Source: Burkholderia sp. Bp8992
Lineage (GTDB): Bacteria; Pseudomonadota; Gammaproteobacteria; Burkholderiales; Burkholderiaceae
Reading direction: 5' to 3'
Assembly (NCBI RefSeq): GCF_003853705.1
Contig: NZ_QTQI01000049.1
Location: forward strand, 1-32,537
DNA length: 32,537 nucleotides
Every line of letters starts with the position of its first letter. Within the stretch, counting starts at the first letter, position 1. Below are positions 1-8,698 of this stretch, one piece after another. A model generated the notes under the pieces. It was not told the origin of the DNA and searched no databases. It saw only the letters and a program-made list of their open reading frames with translations. Both the position numbers and the translations under genes were made by a program.

Positions 1-90
1 TGCAAGACCTGCGACATCAAGGACCCGACGCAGAACATCGTGTGGGTCACGCCCGAAGGCGGCGGCGGGCCGAATTACCCGAACATGTAA
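1..90 (+). CDS. Electron transfer flavoprotein-ubiquinone oxidoreductase, C-terminal end (partial)
   Basis: Only the last 29 residues are present; the gene runs in from the left edge and stops at 88-90. The tail begins CKTCDIKDPTQNI and ends in a glycine-rich PEGGGGPNY stretch followed by PNM. This is the conserved C-terminal signature of ETF-QO, where the two cysteines (CxxC) are ligands of the 4Fe-4S cluster. ETF-QO is a membrane-associated flavoprotein that moves electrons from acyl-CoA dehydrogenases, through ETF, to ubiquinone. It lies 48 bp upstream of a beta-ketothiolase on the same strand, which fits a fatty-acid oxidation block. Identification rests on the motif only, since most of the protein is outside the window. 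Confidence 0.85.
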   Translation, partial: CKTCDIKDPTQNIVWVTPEGGGGPNYPNM

Positions 91-138
91 CGCAACGCAT
101 CCTTGCGCCTGCGGGCGCGAACGAACCGGAGTGAGACG

Positions 139-1332
139 ATGAGCAATGCAGCGAAAGAAGTCGTGGTGGTGAGCGGTGTCCGTACCGCGATCGGTGATTT
201 CGGCGGCAGCCTGAAGGATTTCGCGCCGACCGATCTCGGCGCGAAGGTGGTCGCCGAAGTATTGGCGCGCGCGAACGTGTCGGGCGATGCGGTCGGGCAT
301 GTCGTGTTCGGCCACGTCGTGAACACCGAGCCGAAGGACATGTATCTCGCGCGCGTCGCGGCGATCAACGGCGGGGTCGCGCAGCACACGCCGGCGCTGA
401 CCGTGAACCGCCTGTGCGGCTCGGGCCTGCAGGCGATCGTGTCGGCCGCGCAGACGATCATGCTCGGCGATGCCGACGTCGCGATCGGCGGCGGCTCGGA
501 GAGCATGAGCCGCGCACCGTACACGGTGCCGGCCGCGCGTTTCGGCCAGCGCATGGGCGACGGCAAGCTCGTCGACATGATGCTCGGCGCGCTGCACGAC
601 CCGTTCCAGACGATCCACATGGGCGTGACGGCCGAGAACGTCGCACGCAAGTACGACATCTCGCGCGACGCGCAGGATGCGCTGGCGCTCGAATCGCATC
701 GTCGCGCGGCGCGCGCGATCGCGGAAGGGCGTTTCAAGGACCAGATCCTGCCGATCGCGATCCGCACGAAGAAGGGCGAGGTCGCGTTCGACACCGACGA
801 GCACGTGCGTCACGACGCGAGCGCGGACGATTTCACGAAGCTGAAGCCGGTGTTCGCGAAGGAAAACGGCACCGTGACGGCCGGCAACGCATCGGGCATC
901 AACGATGCGGCGGCAGCCGTGCTGATGATGAGCGCGGACGCCGCACGCGCGCAGGGCGTGAAGCCGCTCGCACGCCTCGTCGCCTATGCGCATGCGGGTG
1001 TCGATCCGGCCTACATGGGCATCGGCCCGGTGCCGGCCACGCAGAAGGCGCTCGAACGCGCGGGCCTGAAGATCAGCGATCTCGACGTGATCGAGGCGAA
1101 CGAGGCGTTCGCCGCGCAGGCTTGCGCGGTCACGCAGGAGCTCGGCCTCGATCCCGCGAAGGTCAACCCGAACGGCTCGGGCATCTCGCTCGGTCACCCG
1201 ATCGGTGCGACCGGCGCGCTGATCACGGTCAAGGCGCTGTACGAGCTGAAGCGCATCGGCGGGCGTTACGCGCTCGTGACGATGTGTATCGGCGGCGGCC
1301 AGGGGATTGCTGCGATCTTCGAGAACATCTGA
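139..1332 (+). CDS. bktB: Beta-ketothiolase / acetyl-CoA acyltransferase, BktB type
   Basis: A 397-residue thiolase, the usual family length. It condenses or cleaves 3-ketoacyl-CoA (acetoacetyl-CoA, and in the characterised BktB of Cupriavidus also 3-ketovaleryl-CoA) in the cytoplasm. Visible motifs are the nucleophile in NRLCGSGLQ (Cys93), a NEAFAAQ block, the catalytic GHPIGATG motif (His353) and the C-terminal CIGGGQG with the second Cys (Cys383). The sequence closely resembles what I recall of Cupriavidus BktB rather than PhaA. The start at 139 follows a GGAG ribosome-binding site; the open frame extends further upstream to 103 but that extension overlaps the spacer after ETF-QO and has no family similarity. 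It sits between ETF-QO and a 3-hydroxybutyryl-CoA dehydrogenase, so the three genes probably act in short-chain acyl-CoA metabolism. Confidence 0.93.
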   Translation: MSNAAKEVVVVSGVRTAIGDFGGSLKDFAPTDLGAKVVAEVLARANVSGDAVGHVVFGHVVNTEPKDMYLARVAAINGGVAQHTPALTVNRLCGSGLQAIVSAAQTIMLGDADVAIGGGSESMSRAPYTVPAARFGQRMGDGKLVDMMLGALHDPFQTIHMGVTAENVARKYDISRDAQDALALESHRRAARAIAEGRFKDQILPIAIRTKKGEVAFDTDEHVRHDASADDFTKLKPVFAKENGTVTAGNASGINDAAAAVLMMSADAARAQGVKPLARLVAYAHAGVDPAYMGIGPVPATQKALERAGLKISDLDVIEANEAFAAQACAVTQELGLDPAKVNPNGSGISLGHPIGATGALITVKALYELKRIGGRYALVTMCIGGGQGIAAIFENI

Positions 1333-1370
1333 TAATCGAACGCTCAGCACCCGAACACACAGGAAATTTC

Positions 1371-2222
1371 ATGGCCATCGAAATCGTCGGCGTCGTTGGC
1401 GCCGGAACCATGGGTAACGGCATTGCGCAAACCGCGGCCGTTGCAGGGCTCAATGTCGTGATGATCGACGTCAGCGACGCCGCGCTCGACAAGGGCCTCG
1501 CGACGCTGAAGGGCAGCCTCGAGCGGCTCGTGTCGAAGGACAAGCTCGACGCGGCCACCCGCGACGCAGCGCTGGCGCGCATCACGACGTCGACCGACTA
1601 CGCGAAGCTCGCCTCGGTCGACATCGTGATCGAGGCCGCGACCGAGAACGTCGAGCTGAAGGGCCGTATCCTGAAGCAGATCGAGGCGGTCGCGCGTCCT
1701 GACGCGATCATCGCGACCAACACGTCGTCGATCTCGATCACCGCGCTCGCGGCGCTGCTCGCCGATCCGTCGCGCTTCCTCGGCATGCACTTCTTCAACC
1801 CGGTGCCGCTGATGCCGCTCGTTGAGATCATCCGCGGGCTGCAGACGAGCGATGCGACCGCGTCGGCCGTGCGTGAGCTGACCGAGCGCTTCGACAAGTC
1901 GCCGATCGGCGTGCGCAATTCGCCGGGCTTCGTCGTGAACCGGATTCTCGTGCCGATGATCAACGAAGCGTTCTTCGTGCTGGCCGAAGGCATCGCGTCG
2001 GCCGAGGAGATCGATGCGGGGATGAAGCTCGGCGCGAACCACCCGATCGGGCCGCTCGCGCTGGCCGACCTCGTCGGCCTCGACGTGTGCCTCGCGGTGA
2101 TGGACGTGTTCCTGAAGGACTTCGGCGATCCCAAGTATCGCGCCTGCCCGCTGCTGCGCGAGATGGTGACGGCAGGGCGGCTCGGGCGCAAGACCGGGCG
2201 CGGGGTGTACGACTACAGCTGA
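1371..2222 (+). CDS. hbd: 3-hydroxybutyryl-CoA dehydrogenase
   Basis: A 283-residue protein of the 3-hydroxyacyl-CoA dehydrogenase family (Hbd/PaaH type), which interconverts 3-hydroxybutyryl-CoA and acetoacetyl-CoA with NAD(P). The N-terminal Rossmann domain has the [11 protein letters not shown] dinucleotide-binding loop near residues 10-20. The catalytic region shows the family motif [17 protein letters not shown] with its conserved His. The C-terminal helical domain carries [11 protein letters not shown] and ends with the [12 protein letters not shown] signature. Length is that of single-domain Hbd, not of a FadB fusion. It starts 38 bp after bktB behind an AGGAAA-like ribosome-binding site and is probably co-transcribed with it. 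A large hairpin follows the stop codon. The symbol could equally be paaH or hbdA. Confidence 0.92.
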   Translation: MAIEIVGVVGAGTMGNGIAQTAAVAGLNVVMIDVSDAALDKGLATLKGSLERLVSKDKLDAATRDAALARITTSTDYAKLASVDIVIEAATENVELKGRILKQIEAVARPDAIIATNTSSISITALAALLADPSRFLGMHFFNPVPLMPLVEIIRGLQTSDATASAVRELTERFDKSPIGVRNSPGFVVNRILVPMINEAFFVLAEGIASAEEIDAGMKLGANHPIGPLALADLVGLDVCLAVMDVFLKDFGDPKYRACPLLREMVTAGRLGRKTGRGVYDYS

Positions 2223-2247
2223 CACCCGCTGCGGGAACGTAGCGCTT

Positions 2248-2308
2248 CAACGCGGATGACGCGTCGCACCGGAGGAGGTGATCCGGTGTCGGCCCGTCAT
2301 CCGCGTTG
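2248..2308 (+). terminator. Nested hairpin after the thiolase/dehydrogenase pair
   Basis: A perfect 14-bp inverted repeat (2248-2261 against 2295-2308) encloses a second perfect 7-bp stem (2267-2273 against 2282-2288). It starts 25 bp after the dehydrogenase stop codon. Position and stability suggest transcription termination or a 3'-end stabiliser. There is no strong run of T after the outer stem, so the call as an intrinsic terminator is inference. Confidence 0.6.
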
Positions 2309-2620
2309 TCCATTTGGCGCGGGCGAGACGCATCCCGACTTGATGACGAGCAAAGACGGGAACGGCGAGCGACGCGCAAATGAAGGCGGCACGGCAGTTG
2401 CCCGCGATGACAATCCTTGAACCTCTCGCGGTTTCGTCTGTGCAACTATCGGATGGCAGGCCAGGCAACGCCCGCCTTGCAGAATATCGAAAGGCGGCCG
2501 GCTCGACGGGGCATTCTCGATATTGCGGCATCATACGGCAGCGCGGTTCGCGCCGGATTTCCCGTGACTATCCGGCGCATCATCGCGATCGACCGATCAA
2601 CGCAATCGAATATCAACAAG
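2309..2620. other. Non-coding spacer before the exported protein pair
   Basis: About 310 bp without a convincing gene. Open frames starting at 2380 and 2417 run through it. The 2417 frame is in phase with the downstream exported protein, but its first 68 residues are Arg-rich and look like non-coding translation, and the real signal peptide starts at 2621. I see no confident promoter, although the downstream pair needs one because the hairpin before it should end read-through. Confidence 0.5.
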
Positions 2621-4009
2621 ATGAAAATAAAGACGGGCCTTTTCGGGGTGTTGCTGTCCATCGCGACGGCGACGGCATATGGGTTGGGCGTGCAGGGCAC
2701 GCCTGCAGAACCGGCGGCTTCCGCGCCGGCGGCCAGTCCGGCCATCAAGCTGACGCCGGAGCAGATCGCTGAACGGGCGCGCGCCTATATGGTGCAGATC
2801 GGGGTGAATCCCGATTCGGAAAATGGGCAGATTATCGTCGCGTGGTTCATCCGGGTAGCCCAGAACCCGGCCTATCTCGCCCGACTGTCCAGCATGCGCA
2901 GCCCCTCCGGCGACGGCAGCGACATGATCCTGCGGCCGGCCGAAAGGCTGCGGTTCCTGCGGCTGATGCAGGACATCACAGCCGAATCGAAGAGCGGCTG
3001 CGATATGCCGAAAGTGAGTGGCGGCAATCTGGCGTCGATCGCGAAGACGTCGTCACCGAAGGCGTTGCGGAGCACGTTCGAATTGATGGACCTGATTGGT
3101 GCGCCGAAGGCTGCCTCGTCCGGCGACGATGAGCACTACACCGTCGCCGAATTGCTCGAAGTCGACGCGCGCATGGACGAGATCGACATACCGCCATGGC
3201 TGGAGAAGCAGAACAAGCCGAGCACGTGCGCGCTGGTCAGGTTCGCCGTCGATACGATTGACAAGTTTCCGGAGCCTGAGCAGCGGCGGGCGACCTATGA
3301 ACTCTTCAAGCTGATTGCTGGCGGGAAGTCGGCGCCGGAGACCGTTTTGGCCGATCCCGGTGCGTATCTGGACGACGTGTTCGACGACCGGCGCCTGCCG
3401 GATGCCATTCGCAGCCAGTTGCCGCCCGACGGCAGCCGGCCGCTGCCTTATGCCCGCCTCAGCATAGACGGCGAATGGGTGAACAAGACGACACCGCAGG
3501 ATTCGGGGCCGTACGTCGACACTTACGTCAATCGACGCAACAACGGCGTGGTCGTCGAGCTGATGACCACGAAAGACGCGTCGGGGAACACGAAGTGGGC
3601 GTCGTTCGGCATGGGGTACGGGCTCACCGAGCTGTTGGACCAGACCGTGAGCGCACCCCGGTACGCAAGCATGCTCCGGACGCTGAAGGCAGCGTCCGCG
3701 ATCGTGGCGGCGAACGAACCGATGACCGAGGGCAAGCGTATCGAGATCGCGCTGCCGCAGCCGTCGAGCCACGGGCAGTTGACCCGCCGATGCGAAGTCG
3801 GCAAGACGGAGCCCGCGTCGACGATTTTCCGCACGTTGACCGGCAATGCCGTCAATCTGGATTGCATCGAGGTCCGCAAGGACGGCACGAAGACGCGCGT
3901 GCGCTCCGTCTGGCTGGCCGACTACCGGATCGAATTGAGCAGGACGATCGACGATCAGGACGGCAGAACCGACGTCATCATCAAGAACGTCACGATCACG
4001 CAGCCATGA
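2621..4009 (+). CDS. Exported protein of unknown function, partner of the SEL1 protein
   Basis: A 462-residue protein I do not recognise. The chosen start (MKIKTGLFG) gives a classic signal peptide: short basic end, hydrophobic core, then a small-residue region and an Ala/Pro-rich linker of about 25 residues. The open frame extends upstream to 2417, but those residues look non-coding. The mature part has four cysteines (in SGCDMP, STCALV, TRRCEV and NLDCIEV), compatible with two disulfides in the periplasm. No transmembrane segment follows the signal. Its stop codon overlaps the start of the next gene by an ATGA, so the two are probably translated together and may work together. No function is claimed. 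The ribosome-binding site before 2621 is weak, which leaves some doubt about the start. Confidence 0.7.
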   Translation: MKIKTGLFGVLLSIATATAYGLGVQGTPAEPAASAPAASPAIKLTPEQIAERARAYMVQIGVNPDSENGQIIVAWFIRVAQNPAYLARLSSMRSPSGDGSDMILRPAERLRFLRLMQDITAESKSGCDMPKVSGGNLASIAKTSSPKALRSTFELMDLIGAPKAASSGDDEHYTVAELLEVDARMDEIDIPPWLEKQNKPSTCALVRFAVDTIDKFPEPEQRRATYELFKLIAGGKSAPETVLADPGAYLDDVFDDRRLPDAIRSQLPPDGSRPLPYARLSIDGEWVNKTTPQDSGPYVDTYVNRRNNGVVVELMTTKDASGNTKWASFGMGYGLTELLDQTVSAPRYASMLRTLKAASAIVAANEPMTEGKRIEIALPQPSSHGQLTRRCEVGKTEPASTIFRTLTGNAVNLDCIEVRKDGTKTRVRSVWLADYRIELSRTIDDQDGRTDVIIKNVTITQP

Positions 4010-6903
4010 CGCCGACGGACGAATTTGGGCGGGGCGCGGTCGCGGGTGGGCGGGCGGCATTCGGCCATGCGCCGATATGGCCGATGCGGGCCATCGGCAT
4101 GGCTGTGGCGTTGAGCGTCTGGGCCGGTGACGTTTTCGCGTCGCAACCCGAGTGGTTGCCGCTGTCGTCCGGCCGTGCAGCGGCGACGGCCATTCAACGC
4201 AACGTGCCTGTTCCTGTCGCCGATGATACGACGCCATGCGCGCTGGCATTGAGCGTCTGGTTCGGCAGCGTTCCGTCGTCCGATCGGCCGGAGCGGCGGC
4301 GCAGCCTCTGCCGGCGCGAAGCCGAGGCCGGCAACCTGACGGCCCGCGCGCTCTACGGGCAGATGGTGCTGCATGGCTATGCCGGACGGCCGGACCGGGT
4401 GCACGGCATGACGATCCTCGAATCGGCGGCGAGCGACGGTTCGACACTGGCCAAGCGCACGCTCGGCTACCTCTACTACGACGGTGTCGCGCTGCCTCGG
4501 AACGATGCGGTGGCGCGCGCATGGTTCGCGTCGGCGGCACGCGACGGCGATACGGCGTCGACGAACCAGCTTGGCGGGATGAGTGCGGACGGCGCCGGGC
4601 AACCGGCTGACGACGTGGCCGCCTACCGCTACTTCGTGGCGGCAGCCGAGGGTGGATCGGCGGCGGGAGCGACCAACGCGGGGAAATTCGCGCTGGCAGG
4701 TCGCGGGGTGACGCGCGACCCGGCGGCCGCGGCGGCGTGGCTGGCACGCGCCGCAGCCGCCGGCGAGCCGAACGGGCAGTTCGTTCTCGGGCTGATGCTG
4801 GTCCGGGGCGACGGTATTCCGCGCGATGTCGACCAGGGCGCGGCGTGGCTGCGCGCCGCGGCAGACCAGAAACATACTGAAGCACGGGCGATGCTCGGCA
4901 ATCTCTATCTCGAGGGCAGCGGCGTGCCGCGAGACGCGCATCACGGCTTCGGCCTGATGTCGGCCGCGGCGCAGGCCGGGTCGTCTTACGCACAGCGCCG
5001 GCTCGGCGATCTGTACGGTAGCGGGACCGGCGTGGCGCGCGACGATGCACAGGCGCGCGACTGGTACCGGAAAGCCGCGCTTGCCGGAGACGCGCGGGCG
5101 CGTTATGCGTTGGCCAAGCTCTATCTGTTCGGCCGGGGCGGCCCGATCGACAAGGAGGCGGCATGGGGATGGATGCAGGGCGCAGCTGAAGCGGGGCTGG
5201 CCGCCGCCCAGAACGATCTCGGTGCGATGCTGCAGGACGGCATCGGGACGCCGCCGAATCCATCCGCCGCGAAACCGTGGTTCGAAAAGGCCGACGCGCA
5301 AGGCGATGGCGCGGCGGCAACCAACCTTTCCCGTTACGCGGCACGCGGCGCTGGCGAGCCGGTGGATCTGCACAAGGCCTTTCGGCTTGCGGCACGCGGT
5401 GCGCAGCGCGGCGATGTCGCCGGTGCGCTGATTGCCGCCGGCATGGCGTGGCGCGGTGAGGGGACGCGCGTCGACCGGGCGCAGGCGATGCGGTGGTTTC
5501 GGTTGGCCGCGGACCATGGCGATATCGCGGCGGCGCGGTGGGTCGGCTATCAGCTTCTGATGGGGGGCGACGGCGTGCCGCGCGACGAACAGGCGGGTCT
5601 GCGCTATCTGTCGCAAGCTGCCGACGCTGGCGATCAGGCCGCCGGTGTGTTGATCGGTTTCTACCTGAGCGAGCACCGCATGTCGTTCGCGGGCCGTACC
5701 GGGCTCCAGTGGCTGACGGATCTCGCGGACCGCAAGATGCCCGCCGCGTATTCGGCGCTGGGTTTGCTGTATTGGCGCGAACAGCCGGCGACCGCGTTCG
5801 ACTGGTTCGCACGCGGCGCGAAGCTGGGCGACGCCAGCTCGCAAGCGATGTTGTGCAAGATGCATCTGGATGGCAGCGCCACGCCGCGCAGTCCGGTCGA
5901 GGCCGCGCGCTGGTGCCGCGCGGCGGCCGTCGGCAACAATCCCGGCGCGATGCGTATCCTCGCGTCGGTCGACAACGGCCTGGTTGCCGCCGACGAGCGG
6001 GCGTACTGGCGATGGAAGCTGGCGGATAGCGGCGAGCCGGCGTATCAGTCGATGCTCGGCGATGCATACGACCTGGGCGATGGCGTACCGCTGGATTTCG
6101 ATGCCGCGATGTACTGGTTTCGTCGCGCGGCGGATCGGGGCGATGTCTCCGCGCAGGGTTCCCTTGCCTGGCATCTGTCGAACGGGCTCGGCGGTCGGGC
6201 CGACGACTACGAGGCGTTCGCATGGGCACTGCGCGCCGCGCCGTCGAGCGCCGACGCGAAGCGGATGGTGGGCGTCGCCTATCTGTACGGCCGTGGTGTC
6301 GCGAGCGATCCGAAGGAAGCGTCCATCTGGCTCGACCGTGCGGCTTCGGATGGATCGACGTGGGCGGAAAGCGAGCTTGCGCTGATGTATGAAACGGGCA
6401 AGGGCGTCCCTGTGAATGAAACGACCGCGCTGGCTTTGCATCGTCGCGCTTCCCGCGGCGGCTCGGCGGTTTCCGAGATCGCGCTGGCGCTGCGCGGCGT
6501 CACGCCGGGAGCGGAGGCGGGGCTGTCGGCCGGAGAGCGGCGCTGGCTGGTGCCCGCCGATCCGGCCGCAACGATGTGGAGCGATCCGCCGGTCAACGCG
6601 TTGGCGGCCGCCAATCGTCAATGGGAGGGCTTGTCGAGCCTGAACGAGGCGTTGCGCGGCGATCCGTTCATGCAGTATGCGGCCGGTATCCGGTTCCTGA
6701 CCGGCAACGGCTTGCCGAGAGACCGGGCGCTCGGCGCGGCATGGGTCGAGCGCGCGCGAGCGAGCTTCGAGGCGATACCCGGTCTCGGGCAGTACGGCGC
6801 TGCCGCTGCGCTTGTCGAGTCGCGTATTTTCCGGCGGCTGGATGATGGGGAAAAAAGGCGGGCCGCCGACATCGCCGGGAATCTGATGGCGACACTGCCG
6901 TGA
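4006..6903 (+). CDS. Large exported SEL1-repeat protein
   Basis: A 965-residue protein built almost entirely of SEL1-like repeats (TPR-related, about 36 residues). Successive units read as variants of LGxLYxxGxGVxRDxxxAxxWxxxAA, for example near LGNLYLEGSGVPRD, LGDLYGSGTGVARD and VGVAYLYGRGVASD. Roughly 17-20 units span about residues 100-850, followed by a non-repeat C-terminal region. Such solenoids are protein-interaction scaffolds. The start at 4006 overlaps the previous stop (ATGA); an alternative ATG at 4084 would give a more usual signal peptide (hydrophobic stretch about residues 28-46 of the long form, ending DVFAS). Export to the periplasm or outer envelope is therefore likely. Length is unusual for the family, whose members are often 200-500 residues. 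The partner and pathway are unknown. Confidence 0.85.
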   Translation: MTPTDEFGRGAVAGGRAAFGHAPIWPMRAIGMAVALSVWAGDVFASQPEWLPLSSGRAAATAIQRNVPVPVADDTTPCALALSVWFGSVPSSDRPERRRSLCRREAEAGNLTARALYGQMVLHGYAGRPDRVHGMTILESAASDGSTLAKRTLGYLYYDGVALPRNDAVARAWFASAARDGDTASTNQLGGMSADGAGQPADDVAAYRYFVAAAEGGSAAGATNAGKFALAGRGVTRDPAAAAAWLARAAAAGEPNGQFVLGLMLVRGDGIPRDVDQGAAWLRAAADQKHTEARAMLGNLYLEGSGVPRDAHHGFGLMSAAAQAGSSYAQRRLGDLYGSGTGVARDDAQARDWYRKAALAGDARARYALAKLYLFGRGGPIDKEAAWGWMQGAAEAGLAAAQNDLGAMLQDGIGTPPNPSAAKPWFEKADAQGDGAAATNLSRYAARGAGEPVDLHKAFRLAARGAQRGDVAGALIAAGMAWRGEGTRVDRAQAMRWFRLAADHGDIAAARWVGYQLLMGGDGVPRDEQAGLRYLSQAADAGDQAAGVLIGFYLSEHRMSFAGRTGLQWLTDLADRKMPAAYSALGLLYWREQPATAFDWFARGAKLGDASSQAMLCKMHLDGSATPRSPVEAARWCRAAAVGNNPGAMRILASVDNGLVAADERAYWRWKLADSGEPAYQSMLGDAYDLGDGVPLDFDAAMYWFRRAADRGDVSAQGSLAWHLSNGLGGRADDYEAFAWALRAAPSSADAKRMVGVAYLYGRGVASDPKEASIWLDRAASDGSTWAESELALMYETGKGVPVNETTALALHRRASRGGSAVSEIALALRGVTPGAEAGLSAGERRWLVPADPAATMWSDPPVNALAAANRQWEGLSSLNEALRGDPFMQYAAGIRFLTGNGLPRDRALGAAWVERARASFEAIPGLGQYGAAAALVESRIFRRLDDGEKRRAADIAGNLMATLP

Positions 6904-7111
6904 GTAGCATGGGATGCGGAGGACCGGCGGCGACGTGCCAATCTGGACGATCGTCGCACGCGCGATCAACGTCTATCGCGTCGGTTCGCTCGCATTCATC
7001 CGTTTCAATTTGAGTTGATCGCGTGACATCTCCGTGCCGCGCGCTTCGCCGCGGGAAGTGGGGACCGGCGCGATATTGTGCGATGGATGGACCGTGCGGC
7101 GCCCTCCGGGC
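6904..7111. other. Convergent spacer between SEL1 gene and TetR gene
   Basis: About 210 bp between two convergent genes. Nothing in it can be called a gene. A short GC-rich block near 7098-7116 could help terminate the tetR transcript, but no clear stem with a T-run is visible. Confidence 0.4.
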
Positions 7112-7777
7112 CTATGCGTCGAGTACCGACAGATCCCGCGGCAGCGCGCGCTTGAACATCGCCAGAATCTGCCGCGCCGCCTTCGGCGGCAGCGTGATCG
7201 CATGGCGCACGGCCGCCGCGATCTGGATCATCATCAGCTCGGCGAATGCGTTGCGCTGCGCGCGCGTCGTGTCGGGCGCGACTTCCGCCAATGCATCCGC
7301 GAACAGTCCGGCCAGGAATTCGCCGTCTGCGCGATCCAGTGCCTGCAGCGCGCGATCGGCCTGCGTCGCGCGCCAGATGTCGCGCATCAGCGGCTCGTCG
7401 ACGAACATCCGGTAGTAGCTGTCCGTGATGCGCGCGAGCGTGCCGTGCAGGTCGTCGAGCGTTTTCATCTTCGCCAGGTCGCGCCGCACGCAGTCGTGCC
7501 CGACCGCGTTGTAGCGCTCCGCGAGCGTGCCGATCACCGCGGCCTTGTCCGGAAAGTACTGGTACAGCGAACCGAACGAGATGCCCGTGCGTTCGACGAT
7601 GTCGCTCATCCGGAACGCATCGCAGCCTTTCTCGATCATCACTTCCGACGCGCACGCGAGGATGCGCTCGAACCGCTCGCGGCTGCGCTGCTGCGTCGGG
7701 ACGAGCCGTGCGCGCGCCGGCGTGTCCGCTGCCGTCGCTTCGGGCTCGGTAGTCTGCCCCGATTTTTGTCGGCCCAT
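7112..7777 (-). CDS. TetR-family transcriptional repressor
   Basis: A 221-residue TetR/AcrR-type regulator. After a flexible N-terminus of about 30 residues comes the helix-turn-helix domain (about 35-80), with the hallmark TGISFGSLYQYFPDK recognition-helix region. The rest is an all-helical ligand and dimer domain, as usual for the family. It is divergently transcribed from the NmrA-like gene that starts 95 bp away. The spacer carries a good sigma70 promoter for that gene and operator-like palindromes. This layout is typical of a TetR protein controlling its neighbour and itself. The inducer cannot be deduced. The start codon is the ATG just before MGRQKSG; an upstream in-frame extension is not needed. 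Confidence 0.9.
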   Translation of the reverse strand: MGRQKSGQTTEPEATAADTPARARLVPTQQRSRERFERILACASEVMIEKGCDAFRMSDIVERTGISFGSLYQYFPDKAAVIGTLAERYNAVGHDCVRRDLAKMKTLDDLHGTLARITDSYYRMFVDEPLMRDIWRATQADRALQALDRADGEFLAGLFADALAEVAPDTTRAQRNAFAELMMIQIAAAVRHAITLPPKAARQILAMFKRALPRDLSVLDA

Positions 7778-7794
7778 GCCGCCTCCGGAAAAAC

Positions 7795-7823
7795 TTGACG
7801 TTGATAATACGAGAGTCTATCGT
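7795..7823 (+). promoter_or_regulatory. Sigma70-type promoter of the NmrA-like gene
   Basis: A -35 hexamer TTGACG (7795-7800) and a -10-like TATCGT (7818-7823) are 17 bp apart, the best spacing. The segment lies 49 bp before the ATG at 7872. The -10 overlaps an imperfect palindrome (7809-7823), as expected if the divergent TetR protein blocks RNA polymerase here. Confidence 0.6.
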
Positions 7824-7852
7824 GTTTTTGAAAGGCGAGAAATTCTCGTATT
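7806..7852. promoter_or_regulatory. Operator-like palindromes between tetR and the NmrA-like gene
   Basis: Two related dyads are visible. The first, ACGAGA-N3-TATCGT at 7809-7823, overlaps the -10 element and has one mismatch. The second, CGAGAA-A-TTCTCG at 7836-7848, is perfect. Their outer halves also form a perfect 9-bp inverted repeat (7806-7814 against 7844-7852). The shared CGAGA half-site suggests two binding positions of one regulator, most likely the adjacent TetR protein. Binding is inference. Confidence 0.55.
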
Positions 7853-7871
7853 TTGGTCAAAGGAGACACAC

Positions 7872-8696
7872 ATGTCGGCACTTCCCATCCTCATCGTCGG
7901 CGGTTCGGGCAAGACGGGTGCCCGCGTCGATGCACGGCTGCGCGCACGCGGCCTCGCGACGCGCCCCGTGTCGCGCACGTCGGCCGTCCGCTTCGACTGG
8001 ACGGCGCCCGCGACCTGGCCCGCGGCGCTCGACGGCGTATCGGCCGCTTACGTGACCTACCAGCCCGACTTGTCCGTCGAAGGCGCCGTGGAAGCGATCG
8101 CAGCCTTTGCACGGCTCGCGCGGGAACGCGACGTCGAGCGTGTGGTGGTGCTGTCCGGACGCGGCGAGCCCGGCGCACAGGCGGCCGAAGCGGCGCTGCA
8201 GGCGTCGGGTGTCGGCTGGGGTGTCGTGCGCGCCAGCTGGTTCAACCAGAACTTCTCCGAGGGCTACCTGCTCGACGGCGTGCTGGCCGGCGAAGTCGCG
8301 CTGCCTGCTGGCGCCGTGCGCGAGCCGTTCGTCGATGCGGACGACATCGCCGATGTGGCCGTGGCCGCACTCACCGATGTGCGGTTCGCGGATCGTGTGA
8401 TCGAAGTCACGGGCCCGCGCGCGCTGACGTTCGCCGAAGCCGTCGGTGAAATCGCGCGGGCCGCCGGCCGGCCGGTCGCCTATCGCGAGATTTCGCACGA
8501 TGCGTTCGTCGCGGGGCTGCACGAGGTCGGGGTGCCGGAACCGGTCGTTGAACTGCTCGACGATCTGTTCCGCGTGGTGCTCGACGGGCGCAACAGCGCG
8601 GTGGCGCAGGGCATCGAAGAGACGCTCGGGCGGCCGGCGCGCGATTTCGCCGACTATGCGCGTGCGACGGCCGCCACCGGCGTATGGAGCGCCTGA
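7872..8696 (+). CDS. NmrA-like NAD(P)-binding oxidoreductase
   Basis: A 274-residue atypical short-chain dehydrogenase of the NmrA/NAD(P)H-binding family. The N-terminal Rossmann motif reads ILIVGGSGKTGARV. There follow the strand motif VERVVVLSGRG and the ASWFNQNFSEG segment common in NmrA-like redox proteins. Some members are quinone or flavin-type reductases and others are redox sensors; the substrate here is not clear. An AGGAGA ribosome-binding site directly precedes the ATG at 7872; the open frame runs further upstream through the tetR gene and is not real there. The stop codon lies next to the DUF1772 start, so the two form an operon under the TetR repressor. Confidence 0.85.
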   Translation: MSALPILIVGGSGKTGARVDARLRARGLATRPVSRTSAVRFDWTAPATWPAALDGVSAAYVTYQPDLSVEGAVEAIAAFARLARERDVERVVVLSGRGEPGAQAAEAALQASGVGWGVVRASWFNQNFSEGYLLDGVLAGEVALPAGAVREPFVDADDIADVAVAALTDVRFADRVIEVTGPRALTFAEAVGEIARAAGRPVAYREISHDAFVAGLHEVGVPEPVVELLDDLFRVVLDGRNSAVAQGIEETLGRPARDFADYARATAATGVWSA

Positions 8697-8698
8697 CC

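Noticed and set aside
414-2222. A 602-residue frame fusing thiolase shadow with the dehydrogenase
   Set aside because: The upstream part is out of frame with bktB and Arg-rich. The real dehydrogenase starts at 1371 behind a ribosome-binding site.
3053-6969. Very long antisense open frames (over 1000 codons) on the minus strand over the exported protein pair
   Set aside because: They are extremely Arg/Pro-rich with no domains, and arise from high GC in the third codon position of the real plus-strand genes.
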